A DNA stretch of 64,000 nt, from contig JAWZXG010000027.1 of NCBI GenBank assembly GCA_037178625.1, positions 205,249 through 269,248 on the forward strand, in the 5' to 3' direction. Position numbers and translations under genes: made by a program. The first letter of the stretch is position 1, and the number at the start of each line of letters is the position of its first letter. Below, piece by piece: positions 9,336 through 20,700 of the stretch. The notes under the pieces are model-generated. The model searched no databases. It was not told the origin of the DNA and saw only the letters and a program-made list of their open reading frames with translations. The DNA is from Skeletonema tropicum (Eukaryota; Bacillariophyta; Thalassiosirophyceae; Thalassiosirales; Thalassiosiraceae).

Positions 9336-10398
9336 CAGGTCCTTGTTCCTTAAACCGTTTAAGAACAAGCTTGAGCGCTTCAATGACATCATCATTGATC
9401 GCATAGAGATTCTCAAAGAGAAGCTTGATGAAAGTCGTTCCACCGTGATATCGTTTATCCAGCTTCTGCATAGAAGCTGATATCTCAATCTTCAAGCCAG
9501 GGGCACAAGAGTTTTCTAATTTTAGGAGACCCCAATCTTGATCTTGCTGGGTGAGACTATCAGCAAATTGGGTCTTCTCGGCTCCATGCAGCACGCATTG
9601 TGCGGTCCATTCCTGACATTCTTCCATCGTACGTTTACGTGGATACTCCAAAATATTCACCAAATCAGAGTAGTCCCATCTGTTGGGACTATCGGGAGGC
9701 TCATTTCTATCCTTCAACTTCGGGACCATGAAGACAGTTGATAAGTCACACTTCCTCATGTCGACTCCCATCTGCTGAGCCTTGAAAATGTTGAGCGCAA
9801 TCGAGGTCTCAACTTTAGTAGCGTCAAGGTGATTATCGATGCTACTAGTAGCGCCTTTCTCCTTCGCTGCTTCACTTGCCTCTGCAAGCATGTTCATCTG
9901 AGACGCTAGCTGGACGAACGGAGTGTCAAGTCCCACGGTACTTAGGGCCTTGCTCTTTAGCTGCTCCTTCTGAGTGGTACCGCGTGCCGTGCGGTCAACA
10001 ATCAGTGGAGGCGTAAGGTCTTCTTCAACTGCTGTAGGATCCTTGGAGAAGAACTTTTTGGGGTCCATACCCTTACCAACTCTCTGCGGAGCGGTATTCT
10101 GAGTGGATGAACCGGATGCAGACGACATTCTCGACACGTCAACAAGAATTGATGGGTCTGCTCGATGTTGTTGTTGGGCTCCCTCACTTATACTAGGGGA
10201 GTCAAATGACGCTGTGGCAGAATTAGTTTGCCCTGGGTCACCTCTGGGGCCGGCTGGTGACTGTTCAACTGATTTCACACTTGCTCCGAGAGAGTATGAA
10301 TCACTTCTCTCTGATGTCCGTCGTTCTGGTTCTCGATGATCGGAGGATGCTGATAGATCTGAATACCCTGATTCGGACCCTGATTCACTCAGACTCAT
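9310..10398 (-). CDS. Truncated copia gag
   Basis: 362 residues from ATG 10398. The N-terminal third is Ser-rich and disordered (MSLSESGSESGYSDL...). The rest is a helical gag-like region containing LASQMNMLAEASEAA and a capsid-type W-x5-C segment (EWTAQCVLHGAEKTQFAD). No zinc knuckle (C-x2-C-x4-H-x4-C) and no protease D-S/T-G follow, because the frame ends inside the stray LTR fragment at 9310-9335. It lies 190 bp downstream of the 5' LTR in element sense. Gag normally forms the retrotransposon particle and packages RNA; this version lacks the nucleic-acid-binding end. Confidence 0.8.
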   Translation of the reverse strand: MSLSESGSESGYSDLSASSDHREPERRTSERSDSYSLGASVKSVEQSPAGPRGDPGQTNSATASFDSPSISEGAQQQHRADPSILVDVSRMSSASGSSTQNTAPQRVGKGMDPKKFFSKDPTAVEEDLTPPLIVDRTARGTTQKEQLKSKALSTVGLDTPFVQLASQMNMLAEASEAAKEKGATSSIDNHLDATKVETSIALNIFKAQQMGVDMRKCDLSTVFMVPKLKDRNEPPDSPNRWDYSDLVNILEYPRKRTMEECQEWTAQCVLHGAEKTQFADSLTQQDQDWGLLKLENSCAPGLKIEISASMQKLDKRYHGGTTFIKLLFENLYAINDDVIEALKLVLKRFKEQGPVNNQVDIC

Positions 10399-10591
10399 TC
10401 AGACTCGACGTAAGGCAGCCAAGTACTACGACAATTATCAGTTGCGTTGGATTACCGATCTTTCGTGCCGGTATACGGATTAAGAACCTCACTTGATGGA
10501 TTCACTTGCTGATGGATTCTTACGATCCAATTGATTCAATTCTTCTACTGATTCGATTTAAACACTACGATGACGACTTGGGCTCATATCC

Positions 10592-11189
10592 ACAAGAAGG
10601 ACGTCGATACTGATAGTTCCATTTGAACAGAGGTAATAGTGCAATCGCTGCGGAGTGAATACGATAGTATTGCTTAACATATATCTACTTAAGACTGGTC
10701 CAATAAAAAGTGGCAGTAAAATAAAGGGGCTAGTGAGACGGACGAAAAACTCACACATCACAAAAAAAGTGTCAATAAGTAGTAGGTGAATGTGATATGA
10801 ACGCTTTATGCAGTATAGATGTATGATATATCGTTGTAAAGCTCATTATATTGTCTTTCTAAAGATTTAAAGAAGAGCTTGATAAAATTTGCATAAGGCT
10901 GCTCCAACGCCAATCCTTTTTTACCCTTTTGTGAGTGGACCGTCTGTCCGTCTTTTCTCGTAGTTTGACTAAAATAGTAACTGCCACTTTTTATTGGACC
11001 AGTCTTACTTGGTTATTAATGAAATCTACGTGTAAACAAGCGCATGGGAAACTCCGCTACTTCGAGAGAAGTAGCCTGAAAACCCACACGATGGTCTTCT
11101 GACACCAGGTTGACACCTTTGGCGATCAACAGAGAAACCATCTTATTTGTGTCGCTAAAGACACATCTGAATCACGGACACCTCCGTCA
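10592..11189 (-). repeat. 5' LTR of the copia element, interrupted by a MITE
   Basis: The LTR is continuous with the 3' LTR sequence except for the insertion at 10691-11006 with its ACTT duplication, and the 2-bp indel within GAGAGAAG near 11070. It normally supplies promoter and polyadenylation signals; the insertion separates the U5-proximal 99 bp from the rest. Confidence 0.9.
10691..11006. mobile_element. 316-bp MITE with 27-bp perfect terminal inverted repeats
   Basis: Starts AAGACTGGTCCAATAAAAAG (10691) and ends with the exact reverse complement of its first 27 bases (10980-11006). It is flanked by ACTT at 10687-10690 and 11007-11010, and the intact 3' LTR shows a single ACTT at this place, so the target duplication is 4 bp. 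No coding capacity. The superfamily cannot be fixed from this copy; 4-bp duplications are known for several DNA transposon groups. Confidence 0.92.
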
Positions 11190-11242
11190 CCGCACGAGGC
11201 ACAAGATATGATAGATGTGTCCATTTCCTTTACTTCGCTCAT

Positions 11243-11754
11243 TTGACCAACGCTGAAATACACTTATGGTCAGCTAATCTCAAGACGATAAGCTTTTATG
11301 TTGATAAATGATTTACTCCACAATCAATTGCCAGCGGCTTGCATGGTAGCAAGTAGCAAGCAACAAAAAGGAGGAGTAAGTACATACTGCAAGTGATTGA
11401 TGGGCGCGCCAGAAATCCGGTCAGAGCTTCCACCTAACGTTTTCCTTATAGAAAGCCCTACCACATTACCCACGAGAACTTAAATCTTGTGCTCCTCGCT
11501 TGGAAATAAGTAGGTAGGTGTCCTTTTTGAAGATAATACAGCTTCCTGTGCTTGCTTGGCACCGTCAAAATGAAATAGCTGAACTAAACTATCAACCCTC
11601 TCGCTTTATTTTGGCTGAAATAAGTACATACAACCAACCATCAAAAGCAACTCATCTGCTGCCACAGAGTGCATAATAATATCAACATTCATAACTAATA
11701 ACTATTATATTTATCCCTATCCCGTTTGATTCAACAATCTAGTGCGTCACAATT
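11243..11754. other. Intergenic stretch, no gene seen
   Basis: AT-rich spacer between the start of the MYND relic and the end of the giant gene. No repeat, RNA gene or supported frame was recognised. Being just upstream of the relic's ATG, it should hold that gene's old promoter and the 3' untranslated region of the giant gene. Confidence 0.4.
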
Positions 11755-14700
11755 TCACTTGGCTGGAGCGATACCATTTGTTTTGATACAGCTATACTCC
11801 CTCAAGAAGAAACGATGTGCCTTAAGATCAAGTGGCTTACGACGTGGAGGATCGTGACCATTCACGAATCCGATCAAATTGAGTGAATTGAATAGCCAAA
11901 TGCTTCCCTCTCGACCACCAGATCCACTGTCATTCCAGATATTCTTCACAATCTTACTTTCTGTACACCAGTGCTTGCATACACATCTCATCATGCGAAC
12001 ATCCGGCGGCCTATCCGTCTTGGTTCCTATACAGCCCAATGCTACAAAATCATCGCTGGGAGGAATAGGTTCCCATGCGTAGAATGGATTGGCACCAGTA
12101 GTGATACTCCAAACTAGACGATAACGAGCGGGCCGAGGAAGGAAGCGATCCAATACGAATGGTAGCCAGCTGCTCCCTCCTACCCAACTTCCTGTCGTGT
12201 CAGTAATTTCCAGCGTTAATCGATCAGCCCTGTCCCTGTTAGGATTGTCATATCCAGTTCCAGAGTAATGTCCTAAATAGACGTATGCCCTGTTGCCTCT
12301 CATAGAGTTCTTGTGATCAGCAGGTTCCCACACACTGCCTTTCAATCGACTCATTGATCCCTGACTTGTCCATACATTGGAGAACTTTCCAACTCTCTTC
12401 ACCTTCAACTTGATACCAGCTAGAACTGGCGCTGGAATAGCAAGTTTGTGCTTGTGACTCACTTCCTTCGGTGGTGGTGGAAGAGGTACACCATTGAACT
12501 GAACTGCATTAGCCGCATCAGCATCTGTCTGCTCCCAACCAACAGCTTGTTTGAATTCTTCCAAGTTGATGTAACCGTCTCTGTCTTTGTCGAGTTCCAT
12601 CATAAAATGGCGGAGGAGCATTGTGTCCAGCTTTAGTCCGAGCCAATTCAATCCAGCTTGGAGCTCACTTCCGCTCAACATTCCGTCACGATTTTGATCG
12701 AATGCCGCAAACGCATCACGAGCGTACATACCACGAGACTTGAGAAGAGCTGTGATCCTACCCACTGCAATGCGGTATTGCAGCACATTGTGCTCATCCT
12801 GTACGGAGAAGACCTTCTTGAGAGGCGTTGCATTCGGATCAGTTTGCTTTCGTCGACGGTTGGACCTGACTTCCATGAAGAATTTGGACCTTTCATCTGG
12901 TTGCTCCTCTTGCAAAGCTCGAAGCAAAACATTCACCTCCTTGGGTGCAAAATTGATAGCACTATCGATGAAGCGATAGCACGCCTGAGCTGCAGTGTGT
13001 TGGTATGCCTGAGCATCCTCGAAGCCTACTGTCGAGTCAAGCATTGTTCTCTCCGTACGCAAAGCGACAATTGCATCAGTCCCTGGAAGGAACGGAGTCT
13101 TGTGCTGTCCGTGGATGGCAAGCCTCATGCATTGCGCCTCTGCCAAAGACAACGCGACGTAGTAACGTCCTGCCTGTACTTTGGTTTGGATCTTTCGGCT
13201 AAGCACTTGCTTCAACTCGTCGAACGAGACAGTTCCATTCGGATCAAGATTAGATAAAACCGACTGCTTCTCCTTTTCATCATCACCAATAATGTCAACT
13301 GCTCGGAGAACTTCCTTCACTTCGGACACTTTGATTCGCTCGGCCATCTTTCCGTCTGAAGTAGCGAATGCCCTTTTCAAAATTTTCTCTTGCGCCACTG
13401 AGAATGACTTCCCTTCGTTGACGTCCACCAGAGCACTCTTTGATGGACAGAATTCCATAATTATGATGACATTTTTGAGACGACGGTGCGTTTTAAGCCC
13501 CCATCCTTTCTCGTAGTAGTTGTTTGACATGTAGAGACTAAAAAAAATCGGACAGGGAGAGGTGAGATTGCATTCTTATTTTTGCAAAAATGGCAAGAAG
13601 AACAAAGTGATTTTGTACGAACTTACTACTCAGGGAACTTCATTCGCACTGCTTTGGCAAACAAGCTGTTCTTCACTGAAAAATCTGTAGAAGGGAAGAA
13701 ATTCTGCTCCCACGATTGCTCACTATTCATGAGATTTCGAGCTTGCATCTTGTGGTGAGGCACACCCAAGGTACTAACCATCCAAGGTGTGGGATTTTCG
13801 CCATCTCTGGAATATTTCTTCTTCTTCGGGGCCTCATCAACTACTTCTTCTTCCTCCTCTTCCTCCTCCCTATTGTGCAAGATCAAAGTAGACAAATTAT
13901 TATGAAACGGAGCAAAGCAAGTGAGCAAACTGAGGTGCAACGAAAGAATGAATGAACGAACAAATCTTGATACTTACTCTTCCTCCTCCTCTTCTTCTTC
14001 CTCTTCTTGCTCTTGAAGCACCTCCTCCTCGGCTACCTCCTCACGTTGCATGACGTGATCGCCATCGTTATCATCTGCTGAATCATCAGCACTAGCCAGC
14101 TGGCCTCGTTTCGCAATAGTTTCTGAATTGACTAGAACCATGATGATCTTATCCACAACTGCCTTGTCGTAGTCGTTGGTGATGAACTCTCGAGTGCGTT
14201 TGACAGTATTCTTCAGCGTCTCAGAGAGAGGCGTTGGCATAGGAATACTATTCTGCACGTTGAAATCCAATCGTTCCGTCATTACGTCGAGGCACCTTTG
14301 CAGTTTGTGGATTCCGACGGCCGTCTGGGCATTGCCCTGCAGGACACTTTGGATGGCAGCAAGATCCTCTTGGAAAAGTTGCCTTGATCCGTCAAAAAGA
14401 GCGCCCAAGTCAGCTGCCACGCTTCCGTGACCTTTCGCCGCCGATGTAATGGCTGCAATTTCTTTCACGCGACCACTGAACGCAAAGGCGGTGAGCTCCT
14501 TGTAAGATGCTTTCATGATGCTGAAGGCTCGTTTTCTAATCACATTTTCGACGGATTGGTGACATAATAGTCTGAATTGCATGTTCTCAGACTTCATTCC
14601 ATTCAAAGTCAGCCAAGATACGACGTTGACTAGAAGATTTCCTGATGGGACAGACCCAAGCGAGAGCAACTCACTTCCAGCACCCAACGCATTCTGTTGC

Positions 14701-17700
14701 GCACCAGGACGTGCGCTAGAAAGCAATTTGACATGTTTGTTAATGCGTTCCATAACTTCTGGAATGATGAACAACTCCAAAGTTTGACCTTGACCGATTC
14801 CCCTCATCCTAAATGCACCCTGAGCATAATCACGGAATGTCATGTCTTTTCCGAGTGTGATGGCAGCCCTGGCATCGATGCATTGCTTGATATCCATTCC
14901 TGTAGTGTGGATCTGGTCATAAAAGGAGAAGCGGCGATTATTTGGAATACCAGCCTGGTCTAGTCGCACTACATGCATACCATGCCTCATCAGAACCATT
15001 TTGCGATCACGGTGATCCAAGAAAACTACTCCATCAAAATCAGTCGACAGTCCATGAGTCAGCATGTATCTTGCCACTTCGTAGTTGCTCATACCTGTGA
15101 TGAGAGCTCCCGTATCAATGAGCACGTGGAAAGGAGGGTCACTCTTGATAATATCGTCGAGAACCTTCGTCACGGTCCAGTCAACTCCAAGTACTCTGCT
15201 TGACATGATGGAATCAGAACTCAAATAGTGGTAAATCTTGCCATCAACACCCTCATCGTAGTGACATTGGCCAAGTTCCTCAGGAAGCAAATCACTAGGC
15301 GTGCCAGAGAATCCCACCCGCCGAGAGAATAAAATATTACCACCCAAATCTTGACCAGAGGCGGCTATTTTTTCGCCGTGGCTCTCAAGAACCAAGGGGA
15401 AGACGAAGCAATCAAGGTAGAACTTCAAGATGAGCGGCGAGAATTTAAGGAGCTTGTATGTGATTTCCAAGTGGTTTTCGTCACTCAAATCGAGCAAGTG
15501 AAGAGGCCAGATGTCATCGGACGGCCTAACTCCAGTGTAAGCAGGTGCTGCCAAGAATTCAGTCTCTTCGTCATCCTCAGACACGGAACTGGCTGACTTT
15601 TTGGGACCACGAACCTTCCCACCAGCAGCTTCAACCCATGAAATCCACTTCAAAGCTGACGGACGTTTATGGTACGGTCCAAATTCTCCATCAAGCATAT
15701 CCCTCAACTCCTGCAAGGCGGAGATAAAGTCAGTCATACGGATACCTTCGTAGCGATACGCCAAAATGGTCAGCCCTGTGACTATATCAGGGTGAGAAAA
15801 TTGACTCGCCCTGCTTGGTACATCTTTTCCAATGAACGGAACTGCAGCAAGTCTTCTCGTCATGGACATGTTAGGATCAGTTTCTTCCGCAATCTTCAAG
15901 TCACCCTTCGATAGCAGACCAAAAGAAACTCTGTTGATCTTCGATAGTACGTGTGGCACAAAATTATTGATCAAATCATGCGAAAGGTTGAGCATCTTCA
16001 TGTACTCATCTTCTAGAGCAACTTGACACGCCGAAGCAGCCTGCTTGTCTTTCAATGGGCCGTTGGCCATATAAGAGAGAAGGTGACGATCTTCGATGTT
16101 GGGGAGGCGCTTGCTGCGAAGATAAAGGAGTTGCCAGCGAACAAGTAACGGCTTCAAGTTGGTGTTGTAAAAGTCTCTATCCAACAGGACAACATGAGGA
16201 GTGTGCTGAAGTTTGTTCTCTGCTACACCACGTTGGATTGCAGATGAAACACTGTCGAGGATGGAGAGAGCTTCTCGGCTATCACTGAACTGAACAGACA
16301 TCTTCTTGGTTGATGCGTAAAAGATTGCATCTAACAAATGCCACTGCGTATCCCAACGCAGTCCTATTCCAAACTTCTTGCTCCTCGTGTAGTCAATTGG
16401 CTGTTTGTCGCCGATAGGCCAATTCAATTCACTCTTCAGAGGATGAAGAATCAAGTCGACTTCATCAAGGAGCAGAACTCCATCATTAAACAATTTGAGA
16501 ATCTCCGTGCAGTAATAAATGTCCTCTGGATTGACTGTCAACTCGGTCACTACACTTTGCTCACGGAATCGCCTCGCAATGCGCGAAAGAAACATACCTG
16601 CACCATTTGCAGGATTGCGCTCGCCTCCAGTCTTGGACCTCTCCAAATGCCTCATCATCTCGACGAATTTCAACATAAATGACTTTACACTTGTTGGAGT
16701 AGCACAGATGATAGCCTTCGAATCTCTCGCTTTGCATAGCTTCATGTACAAGTCACGGGTGATAGGTGTTCCACGGCTGAAATGGAACGTGAAGACAGGC
16801 TTTCGAACCACAGCAGAGAATTTCTCTCGCATAACACCTCTCGAAAAGTCCAACAGAGCGTGGGGAACAACTTGTGTCACAAGAGATTTCCCATCAGCAA
16901 GAATCATTGCCAACAACGGTGCCACGACGGTCGTCTTCCCGGCTCCCATGATCATTTGGTGACACATCGATTTTCCACTCTTCAATGCATGGAGGAACTT
17001 GTTTACTAGTATCACCTGGCTCTTTCGCAACATCAACGAATACGTAAACTCAAAGACGAGAAACCTTGGATCGAACTCAACTGCCTGAGGAGTGACCTTC
17101 ATGAAGTGCCTTTCACAAGTCAAATCTCCCGCAACCTTGGACGATTGTAGACCAATTTCCTGACACAATCGCTTCTGGACTTCTGGACTGTTGGTGCTCT
17201 TGACACTCTTGAGAAGCCTCACGAGGTGAGAGAGGCCAGCCAACGCACGATGTGATTGCCCAATACGAATCGACGCAAGCATTGCTACAATTGTGAGACT
17301 ATTCACCGTTTTGTATGCCACACTGCTCAAGTAAGGATTGAGACTTCGAATGTCATGTTCTGCCGCTGAAGAAAGAATTGACGCCACAAGAAGCTCGAAC
17401 CAGACAGAAGGCTCACGCTCAGAGATTTGACCAAGACGGAAGCGCAAGAAATTGCACTCTTCTCCAATAGATCCGTTCGTTGTGTCACTTCTTTCATCAC
17501 TCGTAGCGATAGCAAGTGCTCTATTCATCAGATTACCAAGAGAGAGGCGGTCAAAAGCCATGAGCCCGTTGAGAGCCTTGACAAGAGATCCCAACTGAGC
17601 GATGGCTTTATTTAGAGCAGCAGGATTGGAGTGAAGAGAGTCGATATCATTCGGAGTAAATCCAATCAAAGTTGGTGTCGTCTCATTGTTCGCTGTGTAG

Positions 17701-20700
17701 GCATACTTGGCAATGTCAGTACCAATACGCTGAGTAGTAGCTTCAGAGCAGTGTGTTCGAGCTGCTTTAGACACAGAAAGATCGAAAGGAACTACTGCCG
17801 ATACGTTGGATTGGCGCAGCTCATTCCGGCTCAAGTATACTACAAAAGATTCAAGCTTGATGGGAGCCAAAGGCTTCGAAGCAAAGGCTTGAATCTGGGC
17901 CAAGGGAATGTTCACAGCCGCGCAATTTTGAATGTCAAGACTGAAGGAAGATTGAGAGTAGTCGGAAACCTTTGGAATGACCCACAGGCGGTAGTCAAAG
18001 TAAGACTCAGGCCGTTTCAGCGTCATCACAGCTGGTGAATGGCTTTCAATTGAAGCAACGGGGAACTGAAGCATTGACCTGATCGACTGCTTGGTCAGGA
18101 AGGTGTGAAGCTCATTGAGGATCCTACTAACCGCATCTTTTCCTTGGAACATTCCCTTGAATTTTGACATCGCACTATCAATCTGAAACTTAGGAATATG
18201 TGGATGCTGCGCAACGGATGGATTCTCTGACAAAATCCGCAACGCAGACATTTCGGCAGATTTACGCTTGAAATCAGTTGGAGGCACCACTCGCACTAAC
18301 ATTCTACCCCAGTTGTGCGTCTTGTCATTAGGATGAAGCTTGAAAGCAACCGTGCCAACGAGTAAGTCATACATGAGAGGAAAGCCATAACTAGAAGAAG
18401 ATACTTCCACACCATGGTCAAGTGCCGAATTGATGAATTCCAATGCTCTAAGGCCTCCGAAAGCAACTTGATCTTCCTCGGGTCTCGAGTACGCAGCTCC
18501 AAACAACTTCGACGTAATCATACAGTTCTTAGGATTGTCCAAAATGGATGTATCTGCGCCAGAATCAAAGTTGTCAATCACTGGTGGTTTATCGATGCCA
18601 ATCTTTACCTGGAGAGTCTTGCCTGTAGGGATCGATTCGATGCTGGTGACTGCCGAAACGTACGCATCTCGATTGAGCAATTCGATAGGCAACCTATACC
18701 CAAACGATGGTGTGCACATTTTGAGAAGAAGCTTCTCCTCCTCGGTCGTGAGTCTGCATGCGGAGGAGACGTAATCATACTTCTTCACATATTCTCTCAA
18801 CTCTTCAAACACGCTCCAAGGACATTTCATGGCACTATTATCACCCAGACCAACTGTAACGGCAGAAAGCTTCAGGCGACAAGCATGAGCGTCAGGGTGG
18901 TTGTCATTGCCCAAAAACTCGAGCTGATTGAAAATTTGACTCTCCTCTGGAGTGAGATCTTCACTGACACACGACTCAACCATTTTGTACACTTCCTGAT
19001 ATGCTCCCGTAATGAAGTACATCACCATCAGATACATGGACGAAGCCAGCGATGGGGTAATGAGAAAAGACTTGGAACTGTGGACGGGATACAAATAGCA
19101 ACGAATTTCTCCCATGTTGTTGATCCATTCCTGATTCCTCCTGTCAAGCAGCACCTGGACTGACAAGTGAGTACTATCGACGTGCAATCGTCTCGGCAGC
19201 GCACATCCTGGAACGAGAACAAACAAATCATTATCTTCATTCTGAAGCACAATAAAATGGTCAATCGAGCCAAGCAATTTTTCCACCATATCCCTCGCCT
19301 TGGCCGACGTAGCAATGTAGAGGCCATCGTTATCATTGCTGTAAAGACGATGCTCCACAGTACCGTCAATCTTCTCAACTCGCTTGGATCTGAATGAGAG
19401 ATTCACACGAGGGAGCTCAATCAAATCAATAGTGCAAGATTGCTGCGTATTCAAAACCTCTGATTCACTCCAAACTAATACTTGAGAAAGGTTATCAAGC
19501 CTCGAAAGCAACATTCCAACCTCTTTGAGCAGCGATCCCGGTTGAGCCATGGCAACATTGAGTAATGTGAGAACTGGTCGATTTGTATCAATTTCCTCGG
19601 ACTCTTCAAACGAATCTTTCACCGCAATCCTCTTCACCAAGGCATCAGCTGACGTATTGCAGAAGCCGCTCATGTCAGAACCCGTGTGCTTGTTCAAGTT
19701 GATTTTCAATCTCGTAGATGACTGCGTATCCGCACCAACAAGGTCATCATCGTCACCCTTTTCTTTGCGAATTTCGTACCCAATGATATTGTCGTCTTCA
19801 CATTGCCAGAAGACATACTTTTCGACCAAGCAATCTGGAATAAGCCCTGCCATGAATCGTGATGGAATCATCGTCTGAGTACCCATCTCTGAATTGAGCG
19901 CTCGGGTAATAATCAACGACGGCTCGGGTGAGAGAGTTGTCATTGGAATGCCACCAGACATGGCCAAGACTCCTCCCACTCGATCAGGGTAAGGATCGCC
20001 ACTGACTTCGTGAAGACACAGTGACATGTTGGAGGTATATTCCAATGTCCTCAAGTGCCGACGCCCGTACTCCTTCACGTTGAAAACAGTTACGACGGGA
20101 GGATTGTGGGAGACAATAACCTCTTTAAGCGTATGTGTGAATGGAATGTCCCCTCCTGAAGGATTCTCGATCCAACCCATCAAGTGCGCATAAGGCTTCT
20201 TTGATTGATCATTAGGCGACATGTAGAGAGTGACTCCGGGAAGAATCAAAGGCAGTTTCTCCAGAAGAACTTCTGCGATCCAGGTCTCTCCTTGACGCAA
20301 TTTGTTCGGGAATTGTCGAGAGTAATCACGATTGAGTGTACCCTTGATTTCATGGTAGTTGCTGCGAGAAGATGAAAAAAGGTAAAATTAAGAAATGAGT
20401 TGCGGAAGTAGAAACAGACAATGAATAGGGCAGAGCACAAATACTTACCGTTTGTCAGGAGCCCAGGACATCACATCATAACGCTGTCCAACCAATCGCC
20501 AATGATAACGGTTGCTGGTGTGAACAACCTCAGCACACGCCACGTCAGTAGCACCAGACAACACTGTCTTCCGTGTATGCTGGAAATCTTTGTGCTTCAT
20601 GATGCTCGGATCAAGCAACATCATTTTGTGATTTTGAAGAGTGAACTCTGAAATCTGCACGTTCACTTCGATCCCAACTTCCTTCGTCGTCACTCGGAGC

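Larger units (their letters stand above)
6502..11189 (-). mobile_element. Ty1/copia (CoDi-like) LTR retrotransposon, internally rearranged
   Basis: Bounded by LTRs of 280 bp (6502-6781) and 278 bp (10592-11189 once the nested MITE is removed) and flanked by the direct repeat CCGCA (6497-6501 and 11190-11194). In element sense the order is 5' LTR, a primer-binding-site candidate starting TGGATATGAGCCC next to the LTR (about 10580-10592), truncated gag, a 108-bp LTR fragment, pol, a polypurine tract GATAGAGAGGGAG (6794-6782), and the 3' LTR. The two LTRs differ only by a 2-bp GA indel besides the MITE, so integration is recent. The gag C-terminus, protease and the start of the integrase are missing, so it could move only with help from another element. 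Confidence 0.93.
6054..11242 (-). pseudogene. MYND/RING/Sel1-family gene, degraded and split by a copia insertion
   Basis: The two flanks of the retrotransposon join through its 5-bp target duplication into one minus-strand reading frame. The start is ATG 11242 (MSEVKEMDTSIISCASCG) and the frame continues past 6497 with IAEVDDIKLKNCDHCD, YCSDACQMDHKSEHEEAC, and FKQPESSQLGDCPIC. This is a MYND zinc finger (C-x2-C...C-x2-C...C-x3-C...H...C) followed by the opening of a RING-like finger. A stop (6292-6294) and frame changes follow. Then about 6107-6259 encodes CCSKVICSGC, another RING segment, and 6054-6110 encodes QAAVDATKSPQREAAKELEK, the family's usual C-terminus. The Sel1 repeats between them are gone. 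In this large diatom family MYND and RING fingers are thought to bind protein or nucleic acid partners. The gene was decaying or already dead before or after the insertion. Confidence 0.8.

Noticed and set aside
11755..13530. EF-hand/VPS62 frame as an independent gene starting at ATG 13530
   Set aside because: Only 96 bp separate it from the previous frame, and a canonical 89-bp intron joins the two in frame with Leu-Tyr immediately upstream of that Met, so a single gene is more likely.
13974..20361. Naming the DUF3638 gene a ubiquitinyl hydrolase
   Set aside because: I recall that label only from automatic annotation, and no Cys/His protease triad could be identified, while ATPase-like motifs are visible.
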